DNA of 64,000 bases from contig NZ_BPQV01000003.1 of NCBI RefSeq assembly GCF_022179465.1, forward strand, positions 62,001 through 126,000, written 5' to 3'. This DNA comes from Methylobacterium organophilum (lineage in GTDB: Bacteria > Pseudomonadota > Alphaproteobacteria > Rhizobiales > Beijerinckiaceae). The notes under the pieces are model-generated. The model saw only the letters and a list, made by a program, of their open reading frames with translations, was not told where the DNA came from and did no database searches. The translations under genes and the position numbers were made by a program. Below, piece by piece: positions 40,391 to 49,593 of this stretch (positions are counted from its first letter, which is position 1; each line of letters opens with the position of its first letter).

Positions 40391-42244
40391 ATGTCGTCTC
40401 CCGGCGGAGCAGGCGCACGGCCCGATTTTGCGCAATTATCCCGTTCCGTTTCCTGGGCCCCGACGATCGGGCTGTCCTGGCTCTGGGGCCTCGGCTTCTT
40501 CTACGCCTTCCACGTCACCCTCACCTATGGCTGGCTGGGCTTCCTCGCCTTCGCCCTGCCCAATGCCTTCGGCCTGTTCCTGTTCGGCTGGCTGCTCGGG
40601 GCGCCGGGCCGCGACCCAGCCAAGGTCTTCCGCAGCGCGGAATCGGGCTATGCTGGGCTGTTCCTGCTCGGCCAACTCGGCGCGGTCGCGATCACCCTCT
40701 TCGCCTTCGTCGCCTATCTCTGGTTGCCCCTGAGCGGGGCGAGCCCCGCCGTCGCCGTGGGCCTGCTCGTGCTCGTGGCCTGCGCCGTGGGGCATGCGGT
40801 GCCGATCGCCCGCCTGCGCTTCCTCCACTTGGCCTACCTCGTCGTCGGGGTCGCCGCCGCGCTGATCGCCCTCGCCGCCCTGCGCGAGAACGCCGCCGCC
40901 GCCCCGCTGCCGCTGGCCGCCTTCGACGGGCGCTTCTACGGCCTCGTCCTGCCCTCCCTGGTCGGCTTCCTGCTCGGCCCCTGGACCGACGTGCAGCAAT
41001 GGCAGCGGGCGGTGGAGATCCACCGCGGCGGCGGCTCGGTGCGCGCCGCCTACGCCCTCGGCGCCCTGATCTTCCTCGGCCTCCTCGTCCTCAACGCCCT
41101 GCTCGCCGCCGCCGCGGGGCCGGAGGGGAGCATCGTCGCCGCGGACGGCGTCGCCGGGGCGCAGGCCGCCGTGACGCTCGCCTTCCTGCAGCATCCTTCG
41201 GGGATCGGGCGCGCGGCCTACGTCACCTGGGTGGTGATCGCGGCGCTCTCGACGATCGACGGCTTCTACGCGGCGACCCGCTGGTGGCTCACCTCCGCCA
41301 CCGGCCGCAGCGTCTCGCCGCTGCTCGCCATCATCCCCGCCGGCTTCGTGGCCTCCCCCCTCTGGATCGTCCTGGCCGCCCTCGCGGTCACCACGGCCAT
41401 GGTCTCGGCCGGGCTGTCGATGATCTACCTGATGCTGCCCTACGCCACGGTGCTGGTCGGGGCCGCCGCCTGCCTCGTCGGCGAGACCCTGGGCGCCCCG
41501 CGCCGCTACGACGCCATGCTGTGCTGGCTGATCGGCGTGACCGCGGCGCTGATCTTCCTGCTCGGCTACGTGGCACCGAGCCCGGCGCTGCTCGCCCTGT
41601 CCCCGCTTCTCGCCCTGCTCGGGGCGATCCCCACCGCCAACGCTCTGTTCGGCGGCCCCGAGCCCGCCCCGGCCGCCGCCCCCGCCGCCACGGCTTCCCC
41701 CGAGGCGAAGGTCGCGGTGCTGACGGTCTCCAACACCGACGCCGCCGCCTCCTTCGGCTTCGACGGGCAGTGGTTCGTCATGCACCTGCTGCCGACCTAC
41801 GACGACACCAACTCCGTCGGGAACGTGTACTTCGCCAACTACGTGCGCTGGGTCGGCAAGGCGCGGGAGATGTTCTTCAACATCTGCATGCCGGATTTCG
41901 ACCTGAAGACGACGAGCTATTACATCCTCACCCGCAACTTCCAGCACGAGTTCCGCCGGGAGGCGATGGAGTTCGAGCCGGTGACGGTGCGGATCCGCAT
42001 CGCCAAGCACAATCGGAAATTCGTCACCCTCGCCCACGAGATCCACAGCGAGACCCACGGCCTGCTCGGCCGGGGCGAGCAGTCGCTGATGTTCGTGGAC
42101 GTGAAGACCTACCACCCGCTCGACATCCCCGGAGCCATCATCCAGGGCTTCCTGCGCTACTGGCCCAAGGAATCGCCCCATTCCGGCGACCGCCCGAACC
42201 TCTCCGGCGATGTCGGCATGTCCGGCGACGCGCTGCTGATGTGA
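40391..42244 (+). CDS. Fusion of a symporter-like membrane domain and a hotdog acyl-CoA thioesterase
   Basis: A 617-residue protein of two unlike parts. Residues about 20-410 contain 11-12 hydrophobic segments; LLGPWTDVQQWQRA recalls the core of sodium/solute symporters. After an Ala/Pro-rich linker (about 412-440) comes a hotdog domain (about 455-600) with DDTNSVGNVYFANYVRW, VGKAREMFF and IRIAKHNRKFVTLAHEI, close in pattern to 4-hydroxybenzoyl-CoA and enediyne-type thioesterases. This suggests membrane-tethered hydrolysis of an acyl thioester, or a transporter with a ligand-processing tail; neither is proven. ATG at 40391 is chosen for the GGAG nine bases before it; an upstream GTG at 40373 adds six residues. 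There is no frameshift or stop between the parts. Confidence 0.75.
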   Translation: MSSPGGAGARPDFAQLSRSVSWAPTIGLSWLWGLGFFYAFHVTLTYGWLGFLAFALPNAFGLFLFGWLLGAPGRDPAKVFRSAESGYAGLFLLGQLGAVAITLFAFVAYLWLPLSGASPAVAVGLLVLVACAVGHAVPIARLRFLHLAYLVVGVAAALIALAALRENAAAAPLPLAAFDGRFYGLVLPSLVGFLLGPWTDVQQWQRAVEIHRGGGSVRAAYALGALIFLGLLVLNALLAAAAGPEGSIVAADGVAGAQAAVTLAFLQHPSGIGRAAYVTWVVIAALSTIDGFYAATRWWLTSATGRSVSPLLAIIPAGFVASPLWIVLAALAVTTAMVSAGLSMIYLMLPYATVLVGAAACLVGETLGAPRRYDAMLCWLIGVTAALIFLLGYVAPSPALLALSPLLALLGAIPTANALFGGPEPAPAAAPAATASPEAKVAVLTVSNTDAAASFGFDGQWFVMHLLPTYDDTNSVGNVYFANYVRWVGKAREMFFNICMPDFDLKTTSYYILTRNFQHEFRREAMEFEPVTVRIRIAKHNRKFVTLAHEIHSETHGLLGRGEQSLMFVDVKTYHPLDIPGAIIQGFLRYWPKESPHSGDRPNLSGDVGMSGDALLM

Positions 42245-42350
42245 GGGGTGGAGGCCTCCTCATCCCCACAACCGGGACGAGGGAGCCAGGCCCGCCCCCT
42301 CGCTCAATCAATAATCGCCTCAGCGGACCGTCCCCTATGGGAGACAGCCC

Positions 42351-44678
42351 TCACGCCGCGTACGGCTTCCGGTCCGTGAGGCCGCCGCGGGCGGCGAGCG
42401 CGGCGGCTTCGGCGGCGGGCATCGGGCGGCCGAACAGGTAGCCCTGGAACTGCCGGCAGCCCTGGCGCATCAGGCAGTCCCGCTGGGCCTCGGTCTCGAC
42501 CCCCTCCGCCGTCACCGTCATGCCGAGGGCCGAGGCCAGGTCGATGATGGCGCGCACGATGGCGATGTCGCTGGCATCGTCCGGCAGGTCGTTCACGAAG
42601 CTGCGGTCGATCTTGATCTTGTCGAAGGCGACCCGGCGCAGATAGCTGAGCGAGGAATAGCCGGTCCCGAAATCGTCGAGCGACAGGCGCAGGCCCAGGC
42701 CCCGCAGGGCGCGCAGCACCTCGTGCACCGCCGGCGTCGCCGCCAGGAAGACCGATTCCGTCACCTCCAGCTCCAGCCGCTCGGCCGGCAGCCCGCTCTC
42801 GCGCAGGGCCTCCCGTACGATCCCGGCGAGGTCGGAATGGCGGAACTGCACCGCGGAGAGGTTCACCGCGACGCTCAAGGGGCTGCCCCAGGCGGCCGCG
42901 ATCCGGCAGGCCTCGCGGATGATCCATTCGCCGAGCGGGATGACGACGCCGGTCTCCTCCGCCAGCGGAATGAACTCGGCCGGGGAGACGAAGCCGCGGG
43001 CCGGGTGGCGCCAGCGCACCAGCGCTTCGAAGCCCTGGATGCGCCCGCTCTCCGCGGAGACGAGGGGCTGGAAGTAGAGCACGAATTCGTGGCGCTCCAG
43101 GGCGCCCCGCAGGTCGGCGGTGAGCGCGCGGCGCGCCTCGATCACCTCGTCCATCTCCGCCTCGTAGAAGCGGTGGGCCTTCCGGCCCTCGCTCTTCGCC
43201 CGGTAGAGGGCGAGGTCGGCCTTGCGCATGATGTCCTGCTTGCCGTCCTCGGGCGCGACGGCGATGCCGATGCTCACGCCGATGCTGACGCGGATGCCGT
43301 CCAGGAAGAAGGGCATGGCAAGGGCGTCGACCACCTGCGCCGCCAGCGCCCCGGTCGCGTGGCGGTCCCGGGCGATGCGCCCCTCGACCAGCATCGCGAA
43401 TTCGTCGCCGGCGAGCCGCGCCACCAGCGCGCCGCTGCCGGAGACCACCCGCAGGCGGTTGGCGACCCCCTGGAGCAGCGCATCGCCGGCCCCGTGCCCG
43501 AAGGCGTCGTTGACCGCCTTGACCTCGTCGAGATCGAGACAGAGCACGGCGAGGCGCCCGTCGGCGCCGAGGGCGTCCAGGGCCGTGTCCAGGCGCTCCT
43601 GGAACAGCACGCGGTTGGGCAGCTCCGTCAGGGAATCGTGCGTGGCGAGGTGGGAGAGCCGGTTCTCCGAGAGCTTGCGCTCGGTGATGTCGGAGCCGAC
43701 CCCGCGATAGCCGGTGAAGATGCCCCGGCGGTCGAAGATCGGCTTGCCGCTCACCTCCCACCAGCGGCTGCGCCCGCCGATCTCCATCGGCAGCATCACG
43801 GCGCGGAAGGCGTGGCGGTCCGCGATGCAGTCCCAGATCTGCGCGGCGCCGGGGGCCGACCCCGCCCGGGCGAAAAGCCGTTCGAGGGAGAGGTCCTGAA
43901 GGGCGTAGGCCGGAAAGCCGGACACTTCGGCGAAGCGGGCCGAGACGTGCTGGAGCCGCAGATTGGCATCCGTCTCCCAGAGCCAGTCGCTCGCATTCTC
44001 CTCGAAGTCGTTCAGGAGCAGGCTGGTCAGCTCCTGCTGGCGCTCGAGATCGACCTGCACCTCAACGCGCATACGCACGAGCCGGCTGAAATGCAGGATC
44101 GTGGCGAAGATGAAGGACGCGTAGAAGGTCAGGAGCACCGCGACATAGGCGTAGAACACGTCGCGGGTCAGCCCGAGGGCGAGATAGGAGCCCAGCACGA
44201 TCGGCCCGGAATAGCCGATCGCGGCGCCCGGCAGCACGGCCGCGCTCATGCCGCAGGCGATCAGGCCGGCGCAGGTGCAGGCGATCAGCAGCCGCTCCTG
44301 CGGGTCGCTATCGACGAAGAGCATGACCGGGATCGAGGCGAGCAGGATGCCGAAGGCCAGGGAGAGGCCGTAGACGCCGAGCAGGTAGAACCGCGACAGC
44401 GCCTCCGGCTTGGGCCGGGTGGGCCAGCGCCGGCACTGGTCGATCGCGACCACCGAGAACCCGATGGTCACGGCGTCGAGGCCGCCGAGATAGAGCGCGG
44501 TCGCCGGTGACCAGAACAGCCAGGTCACGACCTGGACCACGCTCAGGCTGACGAGCACGGTGAAGGGGGCGAGCCGCAGGGCCACGTCGACCTGCTCGAT
44601 GCGCACGCGGCGATCGAGGCTCCCGTCCCGGGGGCGCCCTCCGCCATCCGTATCGATCAGAAGCGACAGCAACATCAT
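42351..44678 (-). CDS. Membrane PAS-GGDEF-EAL protein (cyclic di-GMP turnover)
   Basis: About 775 residues. The N-terminal half has six or seven membrane segments (MASE-like sensor, from VALRLAPFTVLVSLSVVQVV), then a PAS domain (SDWLWETDANLRLQHVSARF to YRGVGSDITERK), GGDEF domain (THDSLTELPNRVLF, with RLAGDEFAM as active loop) and EAL domain (GFEALVRWRHP, NLSAVQFRH, DDFGTGYSSLSYL, KIDRSFV). The EAL residues look complete, so phosphodiesterase activity is likely; the cyclase loop is AGDEF and the inhibitory RxxD site before it is missing. The start is uncertain: ATG at 44678 is the first before the membrane region, and an in-frame ATG at 44738 would add 20 residues. Confidence 0.88.
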   Translation of the reverse strand: MMLLSLLIDTDGGGRPRDGSLDRRVRIEQVDVALRLAPFTVLVSLSVVQVVTWLFWSPATALYLGGLDAVTIGFSVVAIDQCRRWPTRPKPEALSRFYLLGVYGLSLAFGILLASIPVMLFVDSDPQERLLIACTCAGLIACGMSAAVLPGAAIGYSGPIVLGSYLALGLTRDVFYAYVAVLLTFYASFIFATILHFSRLVRMRVEVQVDLERQQELTSLLLNDFEENASDWLWETDANLRLQHVSARFAEVSGFPAYALQDLSLERLFARAGSAPGAAQIWDCIADRHAFRAVMLPMEIGGRSRWWEVSGKPIFDRRGIFTGYRGVGSDITERKLSENRLSHLATHDSLTELPNRVLFQERLDTALDALGADGRLAVLCLDLDEVKAVNDAFGHGAGDALLQGVANRLRVVSGSGALVARLAGDEFAMLVEGRIARDRHATGALAAQVVDALAMPFFLDGIRVSIGVSIGIAVAPEDGKQDIMRKADLALYRAKSEGRKAHRFYEAEMDEVIEARRALTADLRGALERHEFVLYFQPLVSAESGRIQGFEALVRWRHPARGFVSPAEFIPLAEETGVVIPLGEWIIREACRIAAAWGSPLSVAVNLSAVQFRHSDLAGIVREALRESGLPAERLELEVTESVFLAATPAVHEVLRALRGLGLRLSLDDFGTGYSSLSYLRRVAFDKIKIDRSFVNDLPDDASDIAIVRAIIDLASALGMTVTAEGVETEAQRDCLMRQGCRQFQGYLFGRPMPAAEAAALAARGGLTDRKPYAA

Positions 44679-45179
44679 CTGGACCACACCCGCTGTTCCG
44701 CGGTTCTGTCGACTTTGGGCTTGAGCGCTTGCCTGCATGTTAAAGGAATGCCCGCTGCAGTTGCGGCGCTCCTGCGTTCCTGGCGATGCAGTTAAGAAAA
44801 TGGAAACGTTTTCACGCCCATTCACCATATTCCTCGATGATGACACTGTGATTTCGTCAGAAATTCGTCCCTTTCGCCCCGATTTTCTGAGGCGCATGGA
44901 ACGAATTTCATGGATTAGGTTTGGTATTTTCGTGTCATACGCCCGCGGATCGATCGGCGATCGATCCTGCCGCAGCGGCGACATCACGGATGCGTTTGCC
45001 GCTTGGCCGCTTCCCGACCGGCCATGTCTGGACCGGCCCTGGCCACATCTGACGCACACGCGTCACGGCGCGGATCGCGGCCCGCCTGGCGGGGCGGCGC
45101 AAGTCGGGAGGGGTCCCGTCCCCGAACCGGCCCGAAGCACGCTGAGGCTGCAGGATCCAGGCAGCACCGGAGGCCCGGC
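44679..45179. other. 501-base intergenic region with lowered G+C
   Basis: Lies upstream of the GGDEF-EAL gene and downstream of a receiver gene. The stretch 44770-44940 is visibly poorer in G+C than its surroundings and includes GGAAACGTTTTC (near 44812), a near-palindrome. No gene on either strand is convincing. It most likely carries the promoter of the GGDEF-EAL gene. Confidence 0.5.
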
Positions 45180-45557
45180 TCAAGCCGTCTGCATCAGCAG
45201 CTTCGACAGGGCACCGACGATGCGCCGGGTCTGGATCGGCTTCTCCAGCCGTTCGACCCCGCCGAAGGCCGCCGGGATCACGGACTGGTCGTAGCCCGTG
45301 ACGAAGACGAAGGGGATGCCGCGCTCCTTCAGGCTCCCGGCGAGGGTGAAGGAGGCTCCCAGGCCGAGATTGATGTCGAGCACGGCCGCGTCGGGGCGCT
45401 CCCGCGCCAGCCGGAACCGCGCCGCCTCCTCGCTGGGGACCGGCCCGATCACCGCGGCCCCGGCCTCCCGGAGGGTGCGCGCGGTATCGGTCGCGATGAA
45501 ATACTCGTCCTCCACGACCAGGATGCGCTGGCCCCTGAGAGTTGGTTCGACGGTCAT
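45180..45557 (-). CDS. Stand-alone response regulator receiver (CheY-like)
   Basis: A 125-residue single receiver domain: [18 protein letters not shown] (acidic pocket), phosphoacceptor Asp in [11 protein letters not shown], Thr in FVFVTGYD and Lys in VERLEKPIQ. No output domain, so it must act by protein contact. The LDINLG and FVTGYD patterns are those of receivers associated with HWE/HisKA_2 kinases in alphaproteobacteria. The ATG at 45557 has GGGAG nine bases upstream. No cognate kinase is next to it. Confidence 0.85.
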   Translation of the reverse strand: MTVEPTLRGQRILVVEDEYFIATDTARTLREAGAAVIGPVPSEEAARFRLARERPDAAVLDINLGLGASFTLAGSLKERGIPFVFVTGYDQSVIPAAFGGVERLEKPIQTRRIVGALSKLLMQTA

Positions 45558-45705
45558 GGCGCGCTCTCCCGGACAGGCTGGCCCTTCGCGGGGCTCCGGT
45601 CTCCGGGATGCTGGGCCGTCCCAACAGAGGCCTTCCAGCCGGCACCGTGCGCCCGCCCTCCCGAGGACAACCGCCCCGCGACCGCCGAGTTCGGCGGGGC
45701 GCGCG

Positions 45706-48636
45706 TCACGGCACAGGCTTGGCGCCGCGCCCGAGCGCCCGGTCGAAGGCGTCGCGCACGAAGCGCCGCTCGGCCTCGATCTGGGCGGTGAGCGCCCGGG
45801 CATCGGGCAGGGAGGCGGCACGGGCGAGGCGCGCCAGCGCCACGGGGGAGGCCGTGTCGGGGTCGCCCTCCACCATCAGGCGCTGCCAATGGTGGATGCC
45901 GTCGAGCCAGCGATGGGCGGCGACGAGGTGCTCCGCCTCCGCCCGGTCGAGCAGGCCGGTCTCCCCGGCGCGGGCGAGGACGCCGCCGGTGTCGCGGCCG
46001 ATCAGGTCCGGGTCCCGGGCCGCATGGGCGAGCACCAGGGCCTGGGCCAGGAAGTCGAGGTCGAGCAGGCCGCCCGGGGCCATCTTGAGGTCGAGGGGGC
46101 CCTTGTCGCCCTTCTGCGTCTCGACGAGGGCGCGCATGCCCCGCACCGCGCGGGCGACCTCGGCTGCCTCCCGCGGGCGGGCGAGCGCCGCGCGGATCGC
46201 CGCCTCGGCCTCCGCGGCGAGGCCCGCATCGCCCGCGATCACCCGGGCGCGGGTGAGCGCCATGTGCTCCCACAGCTCCGCCTCGCCCTCCTGATAGGCC
46301 CGGAAGGCGCGGAACTGGGTCGCCACCGAGCCCTGGCCGCCGCCGGGGCGCAGGCGCAGGTCGATCTCGTAGAGCCGGCCCCGCCGGGTCGGCGCCGTGA
46401 GCGCGGCCACGAGGCGCTGGGTCAGGCGGTTATAGGCCACCGCCGCATCGAGGGGCCGGGGGCCGGCGCTCATGCGGTCCTCGGGGTCGAAATCGTAGAG
46501 CACCACGAGGTCGAGGTCGGATTCCGCCGTGAGCTGGCGGGCGCCGAGGCGGCCATAGCCGAGGATGGCGAGCCGCCCCTTCGGCACGGCGCCGTGCTCG
46601 GCGAAGAAGGCCGCCGAGACCGCCTCCAGGGCCGTGGCCACCGCCGTGTCGGCGATGGCGGCATGGGCCCGGCCGGCGCTTTCCGGCGTCAGAATGCCGG
46701 AGAGCAGGCGGGCGCCCGCCGAGAAGCGGAGCTGGCGGGCGGCGTCGCGGCTGCGGTCCAGGAACTCCTCGAAGCTCCCAGGCCGGCCGAGCAGCGCCCG
46801 GTACTGCGCCGCGATCTCCGCCGCGTCGGTGGCCGGCTCGACGAAGCCCGGATCGATCACCGCGTCGAGCACGTGGGGGCTGAAGGCCACGGTCTCGGCG
46901 AGCCGCGGGGCGCTGCCGAGGAGGTCGGCGAAGAGCAGCCGCAGCCGCTCGTGCTCGCGCAGGATGGTGAGCAGCTCCACCGCCGCGGGCATGCGGCCGA
47001 AGGCGCGGTCGAGGGCGGCGAGCGCCGCATCTGGGTCGGGCGTGCCGGCGAGCGCCTTGAGCAGGGCCGGGGTCAGCTCGGTCAGCACCTCCCGCGCCCG
47101 CGGGCTGCGCACGGCGGCCCGGCGCCCGAAATGCCAGCCGCGCACGGTCTCGGCCACGGTCTCCGCCGCCCGGAAGCCGAGATGGCGCAGGGTGGCGAGC
47201 GTGCCGGGATCGTCCCCGGCCCCGCTGAAGACGAGGTTGCCGAGCTCCGAGGAGAGGTCGTCGCCCCCCTCGAAGAGCAGGGCGTAATGCGCCTGCACCC
47301 GCTCCGCATGGGCGAGCAGCGCCGCCTCGAAACCGGCCCGGTCGGCGAATCCCGAGAATCGGGCGAAGGCCTCCAGCGCCTCGGGCTCGATCGGCAGGCG
47401 CTGGGTCTGCTCGTCGCGCAGCATCTGCAGCCGGTGCTCGATGGTGCGCAGGAAGTCGTAGGCCGCGCGCAATTCGTCCCGGGCCTCGGCGGAGATCCAG
47501 CCGTCCGCGTGCAGCGCGCCGAGCATCGCCACGGTGGAGCGCCCGCGCAGCTCCGGCCGCCGGCCCCCGAAGACGAGCTGCTGCGTCTGCACGAAGAACT
47601 CGATCTCGCGGATGCCCCCGCGCCCGAGCTTGATGTCGTGGCCGGCCACCGCCAGGGTCTCGTGCCCGCGCACGGCATGGATCTGCCGCTTCATGGCGTG
47701 CACGTCGGCGATGGCCGCGAAGTCGAAATACTTGCGCCAGACGAAGGGCCGCAGCTCCTTCAGGAAGGCCTCGCCCGCGTCGCGGTCCCCGGCGACGGGC
47801 CGGGCCTTGATGAAGGCGGCGCGCTCCCAGTTCTGGCCCGTGGTCTCGTAATAGACATAGGCCGAGGCGAGGCTCATCGCGGTCGGGGTCGAGCCGGGAT
47901 CGGGCCGCAGCCGGTAATCGACCCGGTGGACATAGCCCTCGCCGGTGCGCTCCTGCAGGAGCTTGGCCATGCCCTGGGCGAGGCGGCTGAAGAACGGCGT
48001 CGGCTCCAGCCCCTCCTTCAGGCGCCGGGCCTCGGGATCGAAGAACACGATCAGGTCGATGTCGCTCGAATAGTTGAGCTCCCGCCCCCCGAGCTTGCCG
48101 AGCCCGAGCACGACGAGCCCCGAGCCCGCCTGCGGCGCCTCCGGATCGAGGGGCCGGAAGCGCCCGGCGGCGGCGGCCTGGCGCAGCAGGGCGTCGGCGG
48201 CGGCCTGGACCGAGGCATCGGCGAAATCGGAGAGCGCCCGGGTCACCCGCGCCTGCGGCCAGAGCCCGCCGAGATCAGCCAGCGCCACGAGCAGCGCGTG
48301 CTCGGCCCGGTTCGCCCGCAGAGCCCGCCCGACCGCGTCGAGGTCGCCCGCCGGCGCCGCCCGGCCCGCCGCCGCCTGGGCGGCCACGATCCGCGCATCC
48401 GCCGCCTCGGGATCCGCGTCGAGGAGCCGGGCGAGACGGGCGGGGTCGCGGAGGCACAGCCCCCACAGGAAGGGCGAATGGTCGGCCAGCGCCAGGAGCA
48501 GGTCCTTGGCCGCCCCCTTGCGCAGGGCGGCCGGCAGGTCGGGCGCGATCTCGGCGAAGCGCGCCTCGGCCTGCCCCGGATCCGACAGCGGCGGCGCGGC
48601 GCCCAGATGCCGGCGCAGGGCGGCCTCGCGGCTCAT
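45706..48636 (-). CDS. glnE: Bifunctional glutamine synthetase adenylyltransferase/deadenylase GlnE
   Basis: A 976-residue protein with two nucleotidyltransferase halves. N-terminal half: [25 protein letters not shown], the deadenylylating site; C-terminal half: [25 protein letters not shown], the adenylylating site; each is followed by a helical regulatory region. GlnE switches glutamine synthetase off when nitrogen is plentiful, under control of PII. Length is typical. It is divergent from the acetyltransferase gene. The genes for its metabolic partner, glutamate synthase, are 7 kb away in this window. Confidence 0.96.
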   Translation of the reverse strand: MSREAALRRHLGAAPPLSDPGQAEARFAEIAPDLPAALRKGAAKDLLLALADHSPFLWGLCLRDPARLARLLDADPEAADARIVAAQAAAGRAAPAGDLDAVGRALRANRAEHALLVALADLGGLWPQARVTRALSDFADASVQAAADALLRQAAAAGRFRPLDPEAPQAGSGLVVLGLGKLGGRELNYSSDIDLIVFFDPEARRLKEGLEPTPFFSRLAQGMAKLLQERTGEGYVHRVDYRLRPDPGSTPTAMSLASAYVYYETTGQNWERAAFIKARPVAGDRDAGEAFLKELRPFVWRKYFDFAAIADVHAMKRQIHAVRGHETLAVAGHDIKLGRGGIREIEFFVQTQQLVFGGRRPELRGRSTVAMLGALHADGWISAEARDELRAAYDFLRTIEHRLQMLRDEQTQRLPIEPEALEAFARFSGFADRAGFEAALLAHAERVQAHYALLFEGGDDLSSELGNLVFSGAGDDPGTLATLRHLGFRAAETVAETVRGWHFGRRAAVRSPRAREVLTELTPALLKALAGTPDPDAALAALDRAFGRMPAAVELLTILREHERLRLLFADLLGSAPRLAETVAFSPHVLDAVIDPGFVEPATDAAEIAAQYRALLGRPGSFEEFLDRSRDAARQLRFSAGARLLSGILTPESAGRAHAAIADTAVATALEAVSAAFFAEHGAVPKGRLAILGYGRLGARQLTAESDLDLVVLYDFDPEDRMSAGPRPLDAAVAYNRLTQRLVAALTAPTRRGRLYEIDLRLRPGGGQGSVATQFRAFRAYQEGEAELWEHMALTRARVIAGDAGLAAEAEAAIRAALARPREAAEVARAVRGMRALVETQKGDKGPLDLKMAPGGLLDLDFLAQALVLAHAARDPDLIGRDTGGVLARAGETGLLDRAEAEHLVAAHRWLDGIHHWQRLMVEGDPDTASPVALARLARAASLPDARALTAQIEAERRFVRDAFDRALGRGAKPVP

Positions 48637-48756
48637 GCGGCTCCTCCCGTTTCTTGGCGCCCGTCATCGCGCGTTTCGGGAGGGGGGTCCAGGGGAGGCC
48701 TCGCCATCCCCGCCCGCCCGATCCATCTACCGCCCGAACCGGAGGAGGAGCGCCCG

Positions 48757-49320
48757 TTGGACACCCGTTCGCAGAAGCAGAAGATGCTCGCCGGCGCTCT
48801 CTATGTCGCCGACGATCCCGAGATCGCCGCCGATTCCGCCCGGACCATGGCCTGGCTCGCCCGCTACAACGCGGCCCTGGCGCAGGACCCGGCCGAGCGC
48901 CAGGGCCTGCTGGAGGAGCGGTTCGGCTCCGTCGGGAAGGGCTGCAACATCCGCCCGCCCTTCCACTGCGATTACGGCTTCAACATCCACCTGGGCGAGG
49001 CCGTGTTCATGAATTTCAACGGCTGCATCCTCGACGTGGTCGCGGTGCGGATCGGCGACCGCACGCAGATCGGCCCCGGGGTGCAGATCCTCACCGCCGA
49101 CCATCCCCGCGACCCGGCCCTGCGCCGGCAGATGCTCGAATGCGGCCGCCCGATCACCATCGGCGCCGATGTCTGGATCGGCGCCGGCGCCCTGATCCTG
49201 CCCGGCGTCACCATCGGCGACGACGCCATCATCGGCGCCGGCAGCGTGGTGACCCGCGACGTGCCCGCGGGCGCGACGGTGGTGGGGAATCCGGCGCAGA
49301 TCAGAACCAGTGCCAGTTGA
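48757..49320 (+). CDS. maa: Maltose/galactoside O-acetyltransferase family protein
   Basis: A 187-residue acetyl-CoA-dependent transferase of the NodL/LacA/Maa type. An N-terminal helical region ([32 protein letters not shown]) is followed by a left-handed beta-helix of hexapeptide repeats ([60 protein letters not shown]). The catalytic His is in LTADHPRD. The start is TTG at 48757, directly after GGAGGAGGAG; no suitable ATG exists. The acceptor sugar is not predictable. It is the last G+C-rich gene before the AT-rich island. Confidence 0.88.
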   Translation: MDTRSQKQKMLAGALYVADDPEIAADSARTMAWLARYNAALAQDPAERQGLLEERFGSVGKGCNIRPPFHCDYGFNIHLGEAVFMNFNGCILDVVAVRIGDRTQIGPGVQILTADHPRDPALRRQMLECGRPITIGADVWIGAGALILPGVTIGDDAIIGAGSVVTRDVPAGATVVGNPAQIRTSAS

Positions 49321-49593
49321 ATTGAGTTTTGATCTTGGCTTAGAATAGGAATCAGATCGAAGCTCAGATAGATTAGCATCGCTTCACAAAATCACACAAC
49401 ATAAAAATCTGGTTTGACTTTATTCGATAACGCAAACGCAGCAGTACACACTCAAATATTTTGAGAAATAACACGTCAGGAATGCAATAAGACAAAACGA
49501 ACATCAGGAAATAAGTTGCAATATGGCGCCGATTTTACTAGCAATTTATCATAATTCCAATGCTGTGCAGCTACAAGTCCGTGGAGCAATTTG
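49321..49593. other. AT-rich left flank of the ATPase island
   Basis: The composition drops abruptly right after the acetyltransferase stop. No gene, tRNA or obvious repeat was found. It probably contains the promoter of the ATPase gene. Confidence 0.6.

Noticed and set aside
45298-48756. Very long plus-strand open frame (over 1,100 codons) opposite glnE, running into the acetyltransferase frame.
   Set aside because: It is antisense to glnE. Only the last 187 codons, after the TTG with its GGAGGAGGAG, match a protein family.
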